In this document: one piece after another, positions 36,777-44,934 of the stretch
Layout: each line of letters opens with the position of its first letter
Position numbering within the stretch: position 1 is the first letter of the stretch
Origin: Phycicoccus avicenniae
GTDB lineage: Bacteria; Actinomycetota; Actinomycetes; Actinomycetales; Dermatophilaceae
NCBI RefSeq assembly: GCF_018139485.1
Contig: NZ_JAGSNF010000002.1
Coordinates: 1 to 61,686 of the forward strand
Direction of reading: 5' to 3'
DNA: 61,686 bases
Translations under genes and position numbers: made by a program
The notes under the pieces: generated by a model
Databases searched by the model: none
What the model was told of the DNA's origin: nothing
Seen by the model: the letters and a program-made list of their open reading frames with translations, nothing else

Positions 36777-38297
36777 ATGTCCAGCCCCCTGCCCGTCCGC
36801 CCGCTCACCGTCTGGTTCCTCACCGGCAGCCAGGAGCTCTACGGCGAGGAGACCCTCGCCCAGGTCGCCGACCAGTCGCGCGCCGTCGCCGAGCAGCTCG
36901 ACGCCGAGGGCGACCTCTCGGCGAGCGTCGTGTGGAAGCCGGTCCTCAAGGACTCGGCGTCGGTCCACGCGATGATCCTCGCGGCGAACGCCGACCCGGA
37001 CTGCGCCGGGGTCGTCACGTGGATGCACACCTTCTCGCCGGCGAAGATGTGGATCGCCGGCATGGACGCCCTCCGCAAGCCGATGCTGCACCTGCACACC
37101 CAGGCCGGCGCACAGCTGCCGTGGAGCTCCATCGACATGGACTTCATGAACCTCAACCAGGCCGCCCACGGCGACCGCGAGTTCGGCTACATCGGCGCCC
37201 GGCTCGGGGTGTCGCGGACCGTCGTGTCCGGCCACGTCTCGAACCCGGCCGTCCGCGAGCGCGTCGCGGCGTGGACCCGGGCGGCCCGGGGCGCGCACGA
37301 GCTGCGGACGATGCGCCTGGCCCGCTTCGGGGACAACATGCGCGAGGTCGCCGTCACCGAGGGCGACAAGGTCGAGGCCCAGCTGCGGTTCGGGGTGTCG
37401 GTCAACACCTACGGCGTCACCGAGCTCGCCGACCTCGTCGACTCCGCCCCCGCGGACGCGGTCGACGACATCGTCACCGACTACGTCGACCACTACGACG
37501 TCGCCGCCGAGCTGCTCCCGAGCGGCGAGCGGCACGAGTCGCTGCGCTACGGCGCCGCCATCGAGTGGGGCCTGCGGACCTTCCTCGAGGACGGGGGGTT
37601 CACGGCGTTCACGAGCAACTTCGAGGACCTCGGCGGCCTGCGCCAGCTGCCGGGCCTCGCGGTCCAGCGCCTCATGGCGGACGGCTACGGCTTCGGCGGC
37701 GAGGGCGACTGGAAGACCTCGGTCATGCTGCGGACGACGAAGGCCATGGCCGCCGGGCGACCGGGCGGCACGTCGTTCATGGAGGACTACACCTACGACC
37801 TGTCGACGCCGGGTGCGGAGAAGATCCTCGGCGCGCACATGCTCGAGGTGTGCCCGAGCATCGCCGCCGGCCGCCCGACGCTGGAGATCCACCCGCTCGG
37901 CATCGGCGGCCGCGAGGACCCCGTCCGGCTCCGGTTCACCGCCGCGCCCGCGACGGACGCCGTCGTCGTCGGCATCAGCGACATGGGCGACCGCTTCCGG
38001 CTCACCCTCAACGAGATCGACGTCGTCGAGCCGTCCGAGCCGCTGCCGAACCTGCCCGTCGCGTGCGCGGTGTGGGAGCCGAAGCCGGACTTCGCGACCT
38101 CGACCGAGTCGTGGATCCTCGCCGGCGGTCCGCACCACACCGTCCTCTCGACCGCCGTCGGCACGGCCGAGTTCCGTGAGCTCGCCGAGATGCTGCGCAC
38201 CGAGCTCGTCGTCATCGACGGCGGCACGACCATCCCCGGGATGCGGGACTCCCTGCGCTGGAGCTCCGCGTACCACCGGCTCGCCGCCCGCCTCTGA
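36777..38297 (+). CDS. araA: L-arabinose isomerase
   Basis: The 506-residue protein matches AraA along its length: [14 protein letters not shown] at the start, [44 protein letters not shown], and metal-site histidine/glutamate segments in the second half ([38 protein letters not shown]). It converts L-arabinose to L-ribulose. The ATG has GAGGAG upstream. With araB and araD it forms the full L-arabinose catabolic set. A hairpin follows the gene. Confidence 0.96.
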   Translation: MSSPLPVRPLTVWFLTGSQELYGEETLAQVADQSRAVAEQLDAEGDLSASVVWKPVLKDSASVHAMILAANADPDCAGVVTWMHTFSPAKMWIAGMDALRKPMLHLHTQAGAQLPWSSIDMDFMNLNQAAHGDREFGYIGARLGVSRTVVSGHVSNPAVRERVAAWTRAARGAHELRTMRLARFGDNMREVAVTEGDKVEAQLRFGVSVNTYGVTELADLVDSAPADAVDDIVTDYVDHYDVAAELLPSGERHESLRYGAAIEWGLRTFLEDGGFTAFTSNFEDLGGLRQLPGLAVQRLMADGYGFGGEGDWKTSVMLRTTKAMAAGRPGGTSFMEDYTYDLSTPGAEKILGAHMLEVCPSIAAGRPTLEIHPLGIGGREDPVRLRFTAAPATDAVVVGISDMGDRFRLTLNEIDVVEPSEPLPNLPVACAVWEPKPDFATSTESWILAGGPHHTVLSTAVGTAEFRELAEMLRTELVVIDGGTTIPGMRDSLRWSSAYHRLAARL

Positions 38298-38316
38298 GGC
38301 GCGGGCCCCGCAGACC

Positions 38317-38357
38317 CCGGCGGCGCGAGGACGCACCTGGGCCCCTCGCGCCGCCGG
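38317..38357 (+). terminator. Terminator after araA
   Basis: A perfect 14-bp stem (38317-38330 with 38344-38357) and a 13-base loop lie 20 bases after the araA stop. Confidence 0.7.
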
Positions 38358-38439
38358 CCCCCGCGTCCGTCCCGCGCGCCGGCGCCCGGCCCCGGTCCGC
38401 TGTCGGCGGAACGGCGGCCGGGTGCCGCGGCAGCGGGTC

Positions 38440-38451
38440 TACCGTCGGTCC
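38440..38451 (+). promoter_or_regulatory. TACCGT -10 element directly before start codon (leaderless)
   Basis: TACCGT (38440-38445) lies six bases before ATG 38452, the classic spacing for leaderless transcripts in actinobacteria; no ribosome site is present. The bases ACCGTCGGTCC preceding the ATG recur before the clpP start at 40011. Confidence 0.55.
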
Positions 38452-38781
38452 ATGAGCGTCGTCGTCCCGCTGCACCGTCGTCCCGTCGCCTCCCGCGGTC
38501 CCGTCCCGCGTCCCCGCCCCGAGCCGCTGTGGCGCGAGGCGGTCGGCACCGAGCTGCGCGCCGAGCGGGCCGAGCGCGAGGAGCGGCTGGTCGACGTCGC
38601 GGGCCGCGCCGGGGTCTCGGTCCAGTACCTCTCGGAGGTCGAGCGCGGGCTCAAGGAGCCGTCCTCGGAGGTCCTGTCGGCCGTCGCCGGCGCCCTCGAC
38701 CTCACCGTCGCCGAGCTCGCCGGCAGGGCGGCGACGCGGCTCGCCGGGGCGTCCGGCGGCGCCCCTTGCCTCGCCGCCTGA
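38452..38781 (+). CDS. Small XRE family regulator (ClgR-like)
   Basis: A 109-residue protein whose helix-turn-helix (LRAERAEREERLVDVAGRAGVSVQYLSEVERGLKEPSSE in outline, about residues 33-70) resembles ClgR, the activator of clp protease genes in actinobacteria. The N-terminus is Arg/Pro-rich, and the C-terminus is short and Ala-rich. It lies tail-to-tail with a clpP pair and shares an 11-base sequence before its start with the clpP operon, supporting a regulatory link. ClgR identity is inferred from size, motif and context. Confidence 0.75.
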   Translation: MSVVVPLHRRPVASRGPVPRPRPEPLWREAVGTELRAERAEREERLVDVAGRAGVSVQYLSEVERGLKEPSSEVLSAVAGALDLTVAELAGRAATRLAGASGGAPCLAA

Positions 38782-38800
38782 GCGTGCGCCCGCCGCCGGC

Positions 38801-39397
38801 TCACCCCCTCGGCCGGGCCCGGACGACCGCGTCGACGACGCCGTACTCGACGGCCGCCTCCGGGGTGAGGACGAGGTCGCGCTCGGTGTCGTCGCGGACC
38901 TGCTCCCGGCAGCGACCGGTGTGCAGGGCGAGCAGCTCCTCCTGCATCGTGCGGACCCGCTCCACCTCGTCGGCCTCGAGGATGAGGTCCGGGATCGTCC
39001 CGCGCCCCTCGGCGGCGGGCGCGTGGACGACGACCCGGGCGTGCGGGAGGATCCGGCGGCTGCCCGGCTCGCCGCCGGCGAGGAGGACGACGGCGCTCGC
39101 GACGGCCTGGCCGACGCACGTCGTCTCGACCGGGGCGCGGACGAACTGCATCGCGTCGTAGATCGCGAGGGTCGCCGGGATCTGCCCGCCGGGGGAGTTG
39201 AGGTAGAGGTTGATCGGACGGTCCGGGTCCTCGGTCTCGAGGTGGAGCAGCTGGGCGATGACGGCGTTCGCGACCCCGTCGTCGACGGGTGTCCCGAGGT
39301 AGACGACGCGGTCGGCGAGCAGCCGGCTCCAGATGTCGACGGTGCGCTCACCGAGCGGCGTGCGGGTCGTGACGTAGGGGATCGGGTAGGTGCTCAC
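38801..39397 (-). CDS. clpP: ClpP-family serine protease subunit (divergent, second gene)
   Basis: The 198-residue ClpP homologue has NLYLNSPGGQIPATLAIYDAM (oxyanion and axial-loop region), the nucleophile region GQAVASAVVLLAGG, His125 in VVVHAP and the DDTERDLVLTPEAA aspartate motif. The serine (Ser101) lies one residue later than in the usual GQAAS arrangement, 24 rather than 25 residues before the histidine. The Q of the usual HQP is also replaced. GTG at 39397 overlaps the upstream clpP stop. It probably forms a mixed ring with that neighbour, degrading proteins delivered by Clp ATPases. Confidence 0.85.
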   Translation of the reverse strand: MSTYPIPYVTTRTPLGERTVDIWSRLLADRVVYLGTPVDDGVANAVIAQLLHLETEDPDRPINLYLNSPGGQIPATLAIYDAMQFVRAPVETTCVGQAVASAVVLLAGGEPGSRRILPHARVVVHAPAAEGRGTIPDLILEADEVERVRTMQEELLALHTGRCREQVRDDTERDLVLTPEAAVEYGVVDAVVRARPRG

Positions 39398-40011
39398 CGG
39401 ACACCTCCGAGGCCGACGGTGCGCGCTCTGCTCGGCAGGACGTCGTCGAGACCGGAGACGACGGCGTCGACGAAGCCGTAGTCGAGGGCCTCCTGCGCGG
39501 TGAACCAGCGGTCCCGTCGCGAGTCGCGCTCGACCGTCTCCCGGTCCTGGCCGGTGTCCTGCGCGACGAGGCCGATGACGGTGTCCCGGGTCGCGCGCAG
39601 GTCCTCGGCCTGGATCGCGATGTCCATCGCCGTGCCGCCGATCCCGGCGGAGCCCTGGTGGAGGAGGACCTTGGAGTGCTCCATGGCGTAGCGCTTGCCC
39701 TTCGTCCCCGAGGAGAGGAGGAACTGGCCGGCGCTGTAGGCCATCCCGAGGTTGACGGTGCGGACGTCGTTCGGGACGGCCCGCATGCAGTCGCGGATCG
39801 CGAGCATGCCCGGCACCGAGCCACCGGGGGAGTTGACGAGGAGGTGGATGTCGGCGCGCGGGTCCTCGAGGGAGAGCAGGAGGAGGCCGTTGCAGAGCCG
39901 GTTGCTGTTCCAGTCCTCGAGGGGCTCCCCGAGGAGGAGGACGCGCTGCTCGAAGAGGCGCCGGCTCAGCTCGGCGTCGAGCGGATGGGTGGGGCGGGCG
40001 TGGTCGCTCAT
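39394..40011 (-). CDS. clpP: ClpP-family serine protease subunit (first gene of pair)
   Basis: The 205-residue ClpP homologue has a canonical active site: Ser93 in GMAYSAGQFLL, His118 in LLHQGSAG (25 residues later, as in E. coli) and aspartate in ERDSRRDRWFTAQEA. VNSPGGSVPGM marks the oxyanion strand. Actinobacteria often carry an accessory clpP pair (ClpP3/ClpP4 in Streptomyces) beside the main clpP1P2-clpX operon; no clpX or tig gene is near here, so this is probably the accessory pair. Translation is coupled to the second subunit (GTGA). The start lacks a ribosome site, and an ACCGT element lies just upstream. Confidence 0.88.
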   Translation of the reverse strand: MSDHARPTHPLDAELSRRLFEQRVLLLGEPLEDWNSNRLCNGLLLLSLEDPRADIHLLVNSPGGSVPGMLAIRDCMRAVPNDVRTVNLGMAYSAGQFLLSSGTKGKRYAMEHSKVLLHQGSAGIGGTAMDIAIQAEDLRATRDTVIGLVAQDTGQDRETVERDSRRDRWFTAQEALDYGFVDAVVSGLDDVLPSRARTVGLGGVR

Positions 40012-40024
40012 GGGACCGACGGTG
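40012..40024 (-). promoter_or_regulatory. CACCGT element before clpP start
   Basis: Read on the minus strand, CACCGTCGGTCCC immediately precedes ATG 40011. Eleven bases (ACCGTCGGTCC) are identical to the sequence before the XRE regulator start at 38452. It may be a leaderless-type -10 or a shared regulator site. Confidence 0.45.
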
Positions 40025-40138
40025 CGGCATCGTCGACGTCGCCGGGAGGTGGTCCTGCCACGGGCGGATCCGCCCGGCGCGGAAGGGAGTCCCGGGGGTC
40101 GGCGGCTCCCACGGCGTCGACGGCACTACCGTGACCCC

Positions 40139-41164
40139 ATGGCCGACCGCGAGCGTCCCCGCGCGCCGACGCTCTCCGACGTCGCGCGCGCGGCCGGGGT
40201 GTCGGTCCCGACGGTCTCCCGTGTGCTCAACTCCACGGTCCCCGTGAGCGAGGCCAAGCGGACCCTCGTCGAGCAGGCGGTGCGCGACCTCGGCTACCGG
40301 CCCAACCCGGCCGCCCAGTCCCTCGTGCGCGGCACCCGGTCCCTCGTCGCCGTCGTCGCCTCCGACACGACCCGGTTCGGTTACGCGATGACGATCCAGG
40401 GCATCGAGGAGGAGGCCCGCAAGGCGGGGATCGCCGTCGCGATCTCGGTCGTCGAGACCGCGGACCCCGACGTCATCGAGCGGGCCACCGACCTGCTGCT
40501 CGGCCAGGCGCTCACGGGGGTCATCGTCATCGAGTTCGACGAGGCCGGCCAGGCGGCGCTGCGCGCGCTCCCGCCGCACGTCCCCGTCGTCGCGACGGCA
40601 CCGGTGGCGCGGCGGGACGGGGTGACCCGGGTCCTCCTCGACGACGAGACCCCGGGCCGGGAGGCCACGGAGTACCTCCTCGGGCTGGGGCACCGCACGG
40701 TCCACCACGTCGCGATCCCGGTCGTCGGGCGCCCCATCGGCCGGGTCGTCGGGTGGCGTGCGGCGCTCGAGGCCGCCGGCGCACCCGTCCCCGAGGTGGA
40801 GCAGGCGGACTGGACCCCGCTCTCCGGGTACGAGGCCGGACGCCGGCTCGCGTCGCGGCCCGAGGTGACCGCGGTGCTCTGCGGCAACGACGAGCTCGCG
40901 ATGGGCGTGCTCCGTGCCATGGCCGAGGCCGGGCGGCGGGTCCCCGAGGACGTCTCCGTCATGGGCTTCGACGACCTCGCGGTCAGCGCCTTCACCCTGC
41001 CGCCGCTCTCGACCGTCGCCCAGGACTTCCACGAGCTCGGGCGCCTGGCCTTCCGGGCGCTCGGCGAGGTCGCCGACGGGCGGCCCGTCCGACGTGGCCG
41101 CCGGGTCCGCGCCGAGCTCGTCATCCGGGACAGCACCGGTCCCGCGCCGACCCCGGTCGCCTGA
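40139..41164 (+). CDS. LacI family regulator upstream of GH36 locus
   Basis: The 341-residue LacI/GalR repressor has TLSDVARAAGVSVPTVSRVLN (residues ~10-30) and a sugar-binding domain (VVASDTTRFGYAMTIQGIEEEA, LLGLGHRTVHHVAIP, GNDELAMGVLRAM, MGFDDLAVSAFTLPPLSTV). A TACCGT element (40127-40132) six bases before the ATG suggests a leaderless transcript. The twin operators at 41271-41334 before the alpha-galactosidase gene make it a likely repressor of that operon. It closely resembles the LacI protein at 46888, so the two may be paralogues bracketing the locus. Confidence 0.88.
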   Translation: MADRERPRAPTLSDVARAAGVSVPTVSRVLNSTVPVSEAKRTLVEQAVRDLGYRPNPAAQSLVRGTRSLVAVVASDTTRFGYAMTIQGIEEEARKAGIAVAISVVETADPDVIERATDLLLGQALTGVIVIEFDEAGQAALRALPPHVPVVATAPVARRDGVTRVLLDDETPGREATEYLLGLGHRTVHHVAIPVVGRPIGRVVGWRAALEAAGAPVPEVEQADWTPLSGYEAGRRLASRPEVTAVLCGNDELAMGVLRAMAEAGRRVPEDVSVMGFDDLAVSAFTLPPLSTVAQDFHELGRLAFRALGEVADGRPVRRGRRVRAELVIRDSTGPAPTPVA

Positions 41165-41270
41165 CGACGGATGTTCCCACGCGGGGCTGCCGCGCCGGGA
41201 CGCGCTGCCGACCACCCCCGCGCGTCGACGACCGCTGTCCGATCCCGGTGGGTCCTTCACCGGCGGCGTG

Positions 41271-41334
41271 ATGAAAACGTTAATCAGAATCTTCTGGGAA
41301 GCTCTTGACGCGGACATCTGATCAACGTTTTCAT
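41271..41334. promoter_or_regulatory. Paired inverted operator-like sites before GH36 gene
   Basis: ATGAAAACGTTAATCAG (41271-41287) and CTGATCAACGTTTTCAT (41318-41334) are inverted copies matching at 16 of 17 positions, 30 bases apart. Each contains the AACGTT core with central CG. The arrangement suggests two repressor dimers, possibly looping, controlling the GH36 operon. Confidence 0.65.
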
Positions 41335-41363
41335 GGCGAGACACCGCGCAAAGGAGCACGACA

Positions 41364-43484
41364 GTGGAACAGACCGTGACGATGGACGGAGCCGAGCTGA
41401 CGCTCGCGCTGTCCCTCGCCGACGACCGGCCCGCGCGCATCGTCGCGCTGGGCACCCCCGCCCCCGACAATGCCGCCGACGCCCCGGCGCAGCCGCTCGT
41501 CGAGCTGCTGGCCGTCGGCCACGGGCGGGCCCACATGAACACGACGCACCACAACACGCTCGTCGGGCAGCGTCTGCGGCCCGTGTCGCACAGCGTCCGC
41601 GAGGTCGGCGACTGGTGCGTGCTCGAGGTCGTGCAGCGGGACGCCGCCACCGGCCTCGTCGTGACGAGCCACCTGCGCAGCGCGCGGGGGGCGGCCGCTC
41701 TCCAGGCCTGGACGACGGTGCACAACGACGGAGCCGAGCGCGTGGTCCTCGAGGCCGTCTCCAGCCTGGCCCTCGGGTCGTTCCTGCGGCCGGGGGAGGC
41801 GCTCGCCGACGTCAGCCACCTCACCGGCCGCAGCACGTGGGTCGGGGAGGCCCGCTACCGGCTCGAGGACCTCGGTGCCGACGACGCCCTCGTCGACCTC
41901 GACCTCCCGCGGCACCAGGACCAGGACCGGCGTGACGCCGTCGTCCTCGGGTCGGCCGGGTCCTGGTCGTCGGCGACGTGGATGCCGAGCGGAGCGCTCC
42001 TGCACCGCCCCAGCGGTCGGGCCCTCGCCTGGCAGGTCGAGCACAACGGCTCCTGGACCGTCGAGCTGTCCGAGCGGACGACGCCGGAGCACCGCGAGCT
42101 GACCTTCCTGGCCACCGGGCCGACCGACGAGCACGAGTGGCGGCACGTCCTCGAGCCGGGCGCGACCATGACGAGCGTCCCGGTCTCCGTCGCCGTCGCG
42201 GACGGCGGGACCGACGGCGCCTTCGCCGAGCTCACCCGCCACCGGCGCCGCCTGCTCGACGAGCGTCGCCCCGGGCCGCTGCCGATGCCGGTCGTCTTCA
42301 ACGACTACATGAACACCCTCATGGGGGACCCGACGACGGACAAGCTGCTCCCGCTCGTCGACGCCGCCGCGGAGGCGGGCGCGGAGTACTTCTGCATCGA
42401 CGCCGGCTGGTACGCCCAGGACGGCGGCTGGTGGTCGACGGTGGGGGAGTGGGAGCCCGCGACGTGGCGCTTCCCCGGAGGCCTCGAGGAGGTCCTCGCG
42501 CACATCCGCTCCCGCGGCATGGTCCCGGGGCTGTGGCTCGAGCCGGAGGTCATCGGCGTCGACAGCCCGCTCGCGGCCACCCTTCCCGACGAGGCCTTCC
42601 TGCGCCGGGAGGGCGTGCGGATCGTCGAGCACGGACGCCACCTGCTCGACCTGCGTGACCCCTCCGCCCGCAAGCACCTCGACAGCGTCGTCGACCGGCT
42701 CGTCGACGACCTCGGCGCCGGGTTCTTCAAGCTCGACTACAACGTCACCCCCGGCCGGGGGGTCGACGGTCCGGCGAGCAGCCCCGGCGGCAACCTGCTC
42801 GGTCACCAGCAGGCGGTCCTGGACTGGCTCGACGACCTCGCGGCGCGGCACCCGCAGGTGCTCCTCGAGTCGTGCGCCAGTGGGGGCATGCGCCAGGACT
42901 TCGCCACCGTGTCGCGCTGCAACGTGCAGTCGACCTCCGACCAGCAGGACTTCCTGCGCTACCCCCCGATCGCGGCCGCCTCCATGCTCACCCTGCTCCC
43001 CGAGCAGGCCGGCATCTGGGCCTACCCGCAGGCCGAGATGGACTCCGACGAGATGGCCTTCACCCTCGCCGGCGCACTCCTCGGCCGCCTCTATCTCTCC
43101 GGACACCTCGACCTGATGCAGCCGCACCAGCGCGAGCTCGTCCGGGAGGCCGTCGCGGCGCACCGGTCCCTCCGGGACCTGCTGCCCGAGACGGTGCCGG
43201 TGCTGCCCTGGGGCGCGCCGGGCTGGACGGACCCCTGGGTCTGCCTCGCCCTCCGTGGGCGGGAGGAGACCCTCCTCACCCTGTGGCGCCGCCCCGGCGC
43301 CGACAGCACCGCGACGGTGCCGCTGCCCTGGCTGGCCGGCGCCGAGACGTCCGTCGAGACCGTGTTCCCGGTCGTGAGCGACGACCCCTGGACGACCGAC
43401 TGGTCGCCCGGGGCCGGCGAGCTCCGGGTCCACACCCCCGCCACGACCCCCCAGGCCCGGGTCCTCCGGATCAGGCAGGCCTGA
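41364..43484 (+). CDS. GH36 alpha-galactosidase
   Basis: The 706-residue cytoplasmic enzyme has the GH36 layout: an N-terminal beta-supersandwich, then a TIM barrel with YFCIDAGWYAQDGGWW, GMVPGLWLEPEVI, and the nucleophile Asp458 in FFKLDYN. ESCASGGMRQD follows, with the predicted acid/base Asp526 in STSDQQD. The spacing is close to characterised enzymes. It releases galactose from melibiose- or raffinose-type sugars. A GTG start with AAGGAG seven bases upstream is chosen. Twin LacI-type sites lie upstream, and the ABC importer genes downstream provide the substrate. Confidence 0.92.
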   Translation: MEQTVTMDGAELTLALSLADDRPARIVALGTPAPDNAADAPAQPLVELLAVGHGRAHMNTTHHNTLVGQRLRPVSHSVREVGDWCVLEVVQRDAATGLVVTSHLRSARGAAALQAWTTVHNDGAERVVLEAVSSLALGSFLRPGEALADVSHLTGRSTWVGEARYRLEDLGADDALVDLDLPRHQDQDRRDAVVLGSAGSWSSATWMPSGALLHRPSGRALAWQVEHNGSWTVELSERTTPEHRELTFLATGPTDEHEWRHVLEPGATMTSVPVSVAVADGGTDGAFAELTRHRRRLLDERRPGPLPMPVVFNDYMNTLMGDPTTDKLLPLVDAAAEAGAEYFCIDAGWYAQDGGWWSTVGEWEPATWRFPGGLEEVLAHIRSRGMVPGLWLEPEVIGVDSPLAATLPDEAFLRREGVRIVEHGRHLLDLRDPSARKHLDSVVDRLVDDLGAGFFKLDYNVTPGRGVDGPASSPGGNLLGHQQAVLDWLDDLAARHPQVLLESCASGGMRQDFATVSRCNVQSTSDQQDFLRYPPIAAASMLTLLPEQAGIWAYPQAEMDSDEMAFTLAGALLGRLYLSGHLDLMQPHQRELVREAVAAHRSLRDLLPETVPVLPWGAPGWTDPWVCLALRGREETLLTLWRRPGADSTATVPLPWLAGAETSVETVFPVVSDDPWTTDWSPGAGELRVHTPATTPQARVLRIRQA

Positions 43485-43526
43485 CCGTCCTCACCCCGAG
43501 GACACCGACAGAACAAAGGAGTTCCC

Positions 43527-44861
43527 ATGAAGACCGCCCGCACCCTCCCCGCACTCCTGGTGGGCGCAGCGCTGCTGCTCCCCGCCGCGTGCTCCGACCC
43601 CGGGGCGAGCACCGCCGACACCGGCTCCGGCGACTCGGCCGCCGCCGAGTGGCCCGAGGCGACCGCCGACCTCGCCGGCACCGAGCTGACGATCTGGGCC
43701 GCCCAGAACTCGAACACCGTCCCGGAGGCCGTCGTCGCCGCCTTCGAGGAGGCCACCGGCGCGAGCGTCGAGGTCGAGACCATCCCGGACCCCTACGAGC
43801 AGAGCGTCCAGACCCGTGTCGCCACCGGCGACAAGCCGGACCTCGCGTTCTGGCAGCCGACCGGCTCGCAGCTGTCGGCCCTCAACGCGACGCAGAACCT
43901 CCAGCCGCTCGACGACGCCCCCTACCTCGAGAACTACAAGCCCGAGCTGCGCGACCTCACCGGCATGCTCGACGACACGCGCTACGCGGCCCTCATCAAG
44001 AGCCCCGCGGTCATCGGCGTGTACTACAACAAGGAGGTGCTCGAGGAGAACGGCATCACCGAGACCCCGACGAGCTTCGACGACATGGTCGAGACCGGTC
44101 GTGAGCTCCAGGAGGCCGGCGTCACGCCGTTCTTCGAGATGGGCGGTGACCGCTGGGCCACCCAGTGGTGGGTCCAGGTCCAGCTCGCCGACGCCGCCGC
44201 CGACGGTCTGTGGGACGAGATCAACGCGAACGAGACCTCGTTCACCGACCCGGTCGTGCTCGACACGATCGACACCTACCAGGGCCTCGTCGAGGACGGC
44301 CTGTTCAACGAGGACTACAAGACCGCCACGTTCGAGGACGAGGGCGACGCCCTCCTCGCCGGCGACGTCGCGATGGTCGTCCAGGTGAACTCCTTCTTCG
44401 GGCAGCTCCAGAGCAAGGCCGACACCGCCGAGCTCGACGAGAAGATCGGCTACTTCCCGATCTCCCCGGGCGGCAACGTCGGGACGAACATCCCGGACCA
44501 GAGCAACGCCCTCGTCGCCTTCGCGACGGGTGACGACGACCGGGAGGCGGCCGCGCGCCAGCTCCTCAACTACTGGCTCAGCGAGGGCTACCCGACCTTC
44601 GTCGAGGACCAGCAGACCGTCTCGCTGCAGACCGAGGTCCCGAACCCGGACGGCGTCCCGGAGGCCCTGATCTCCGAGAACGAGGCCCTCGCGGACTCGG
44701 TCGGCTCGATGCAGTCGCTGGCCGTCGCCAACCCCGACCTGTACATCTACCTCGCCGACATGCTGCAGGGTGCGACCACCCCGCAGGAGGTCGCCGAGCA
44801 GACCCAGGCCCAGTTCGCCGAGCTCGCCCGCGCCCAGGGCGTCGAGGCCTTCGACGAGTGA
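43527..44861 (+). CDS. ABC transporter sugar-binding lipoprotein (alpha-galactoside locus)
   Basis: The 444-residue solute-binding lipoprotein has a signal ending in LPAAC (Cys ~22), an acidic Ser/Asp-rich linker, and the CUT1 binding domain (ELTIWAAQNSNTVPEAVVAAFEEATGASVEV in outline; DLAFWQPTGSQLSAL; PTSFDDMVETGRELQEAGVTPF). An AAAGGAG site precedes the ATG. It follows GH36 after 42 bases and precedes two permeases. The ligand is probably an alpha-galactoside, by context. Anchored to the outer face of the membrane. Confidence 0.9.
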   Translation: MKTARTLPALLVGAALLLPAACSDPGASTADTGSGDSAAAEWPEATADLAGTELTIWAAQNSNTVPEAVVAAFEEATGASVEVETIPDPYEQSVQTRVATGDKPDLAFWQPTGSQLSALNATQNLQPLDDAPYLENYKPELRDLTGMLDDTRYAALIKSPAVIGVYYNKEVLEENGITETPTSFDDMVETGRELQEAGVTPFFEMGGDRWATQWWVQVQLADAAADGLWDEINANETSFTDPVVLDTIDTYQGLVEDGLFNEDYKTATFEDEGDALLAGDVAMVVQVNSFFGQLQSKADTAELDEKIGYFPISPGGNVGTNIPDQSNALVAFATGDDDREAAARQLLNYWLSEGYPTFVEDQQTVSLQTEVPNPDGVPEALISENEALADSVGSMQSLAVANPDLYIYLADMLQGATTPQEVAEQTQAQFAELARAQGVEAFDE

Positions 44862-44867
44862 CCCGAC

Positions 44868-44898
44868 GGGGTGCCGGCGGCGGGTCCGCCGGCACCCC
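44868..44898 (+). terminator. Stem-loop between binding protein and permease genes (second importer)
   Basis: A perfect 13-bp stem (44868-44880 with 44886-44898) with a 5-base loop lies six bases after the binding-protein stop. It is analogous in position to the hairpin at 18790-18825 and probably sets the binding protein to permease ratio. Confidence 0.7.
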
Positions 44899-44934
44899 CT
44901 CGGCCCAGGTCGACACGAGACAGGAGCTGCTGCA

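Noticed and set aside
38801-40011. Main clpP1P2 housekeeping operon
   Set aside because: No trigger factor or clpX gene flanks the pair and one subunit has an altered active site, so an accessory pair is more likely.
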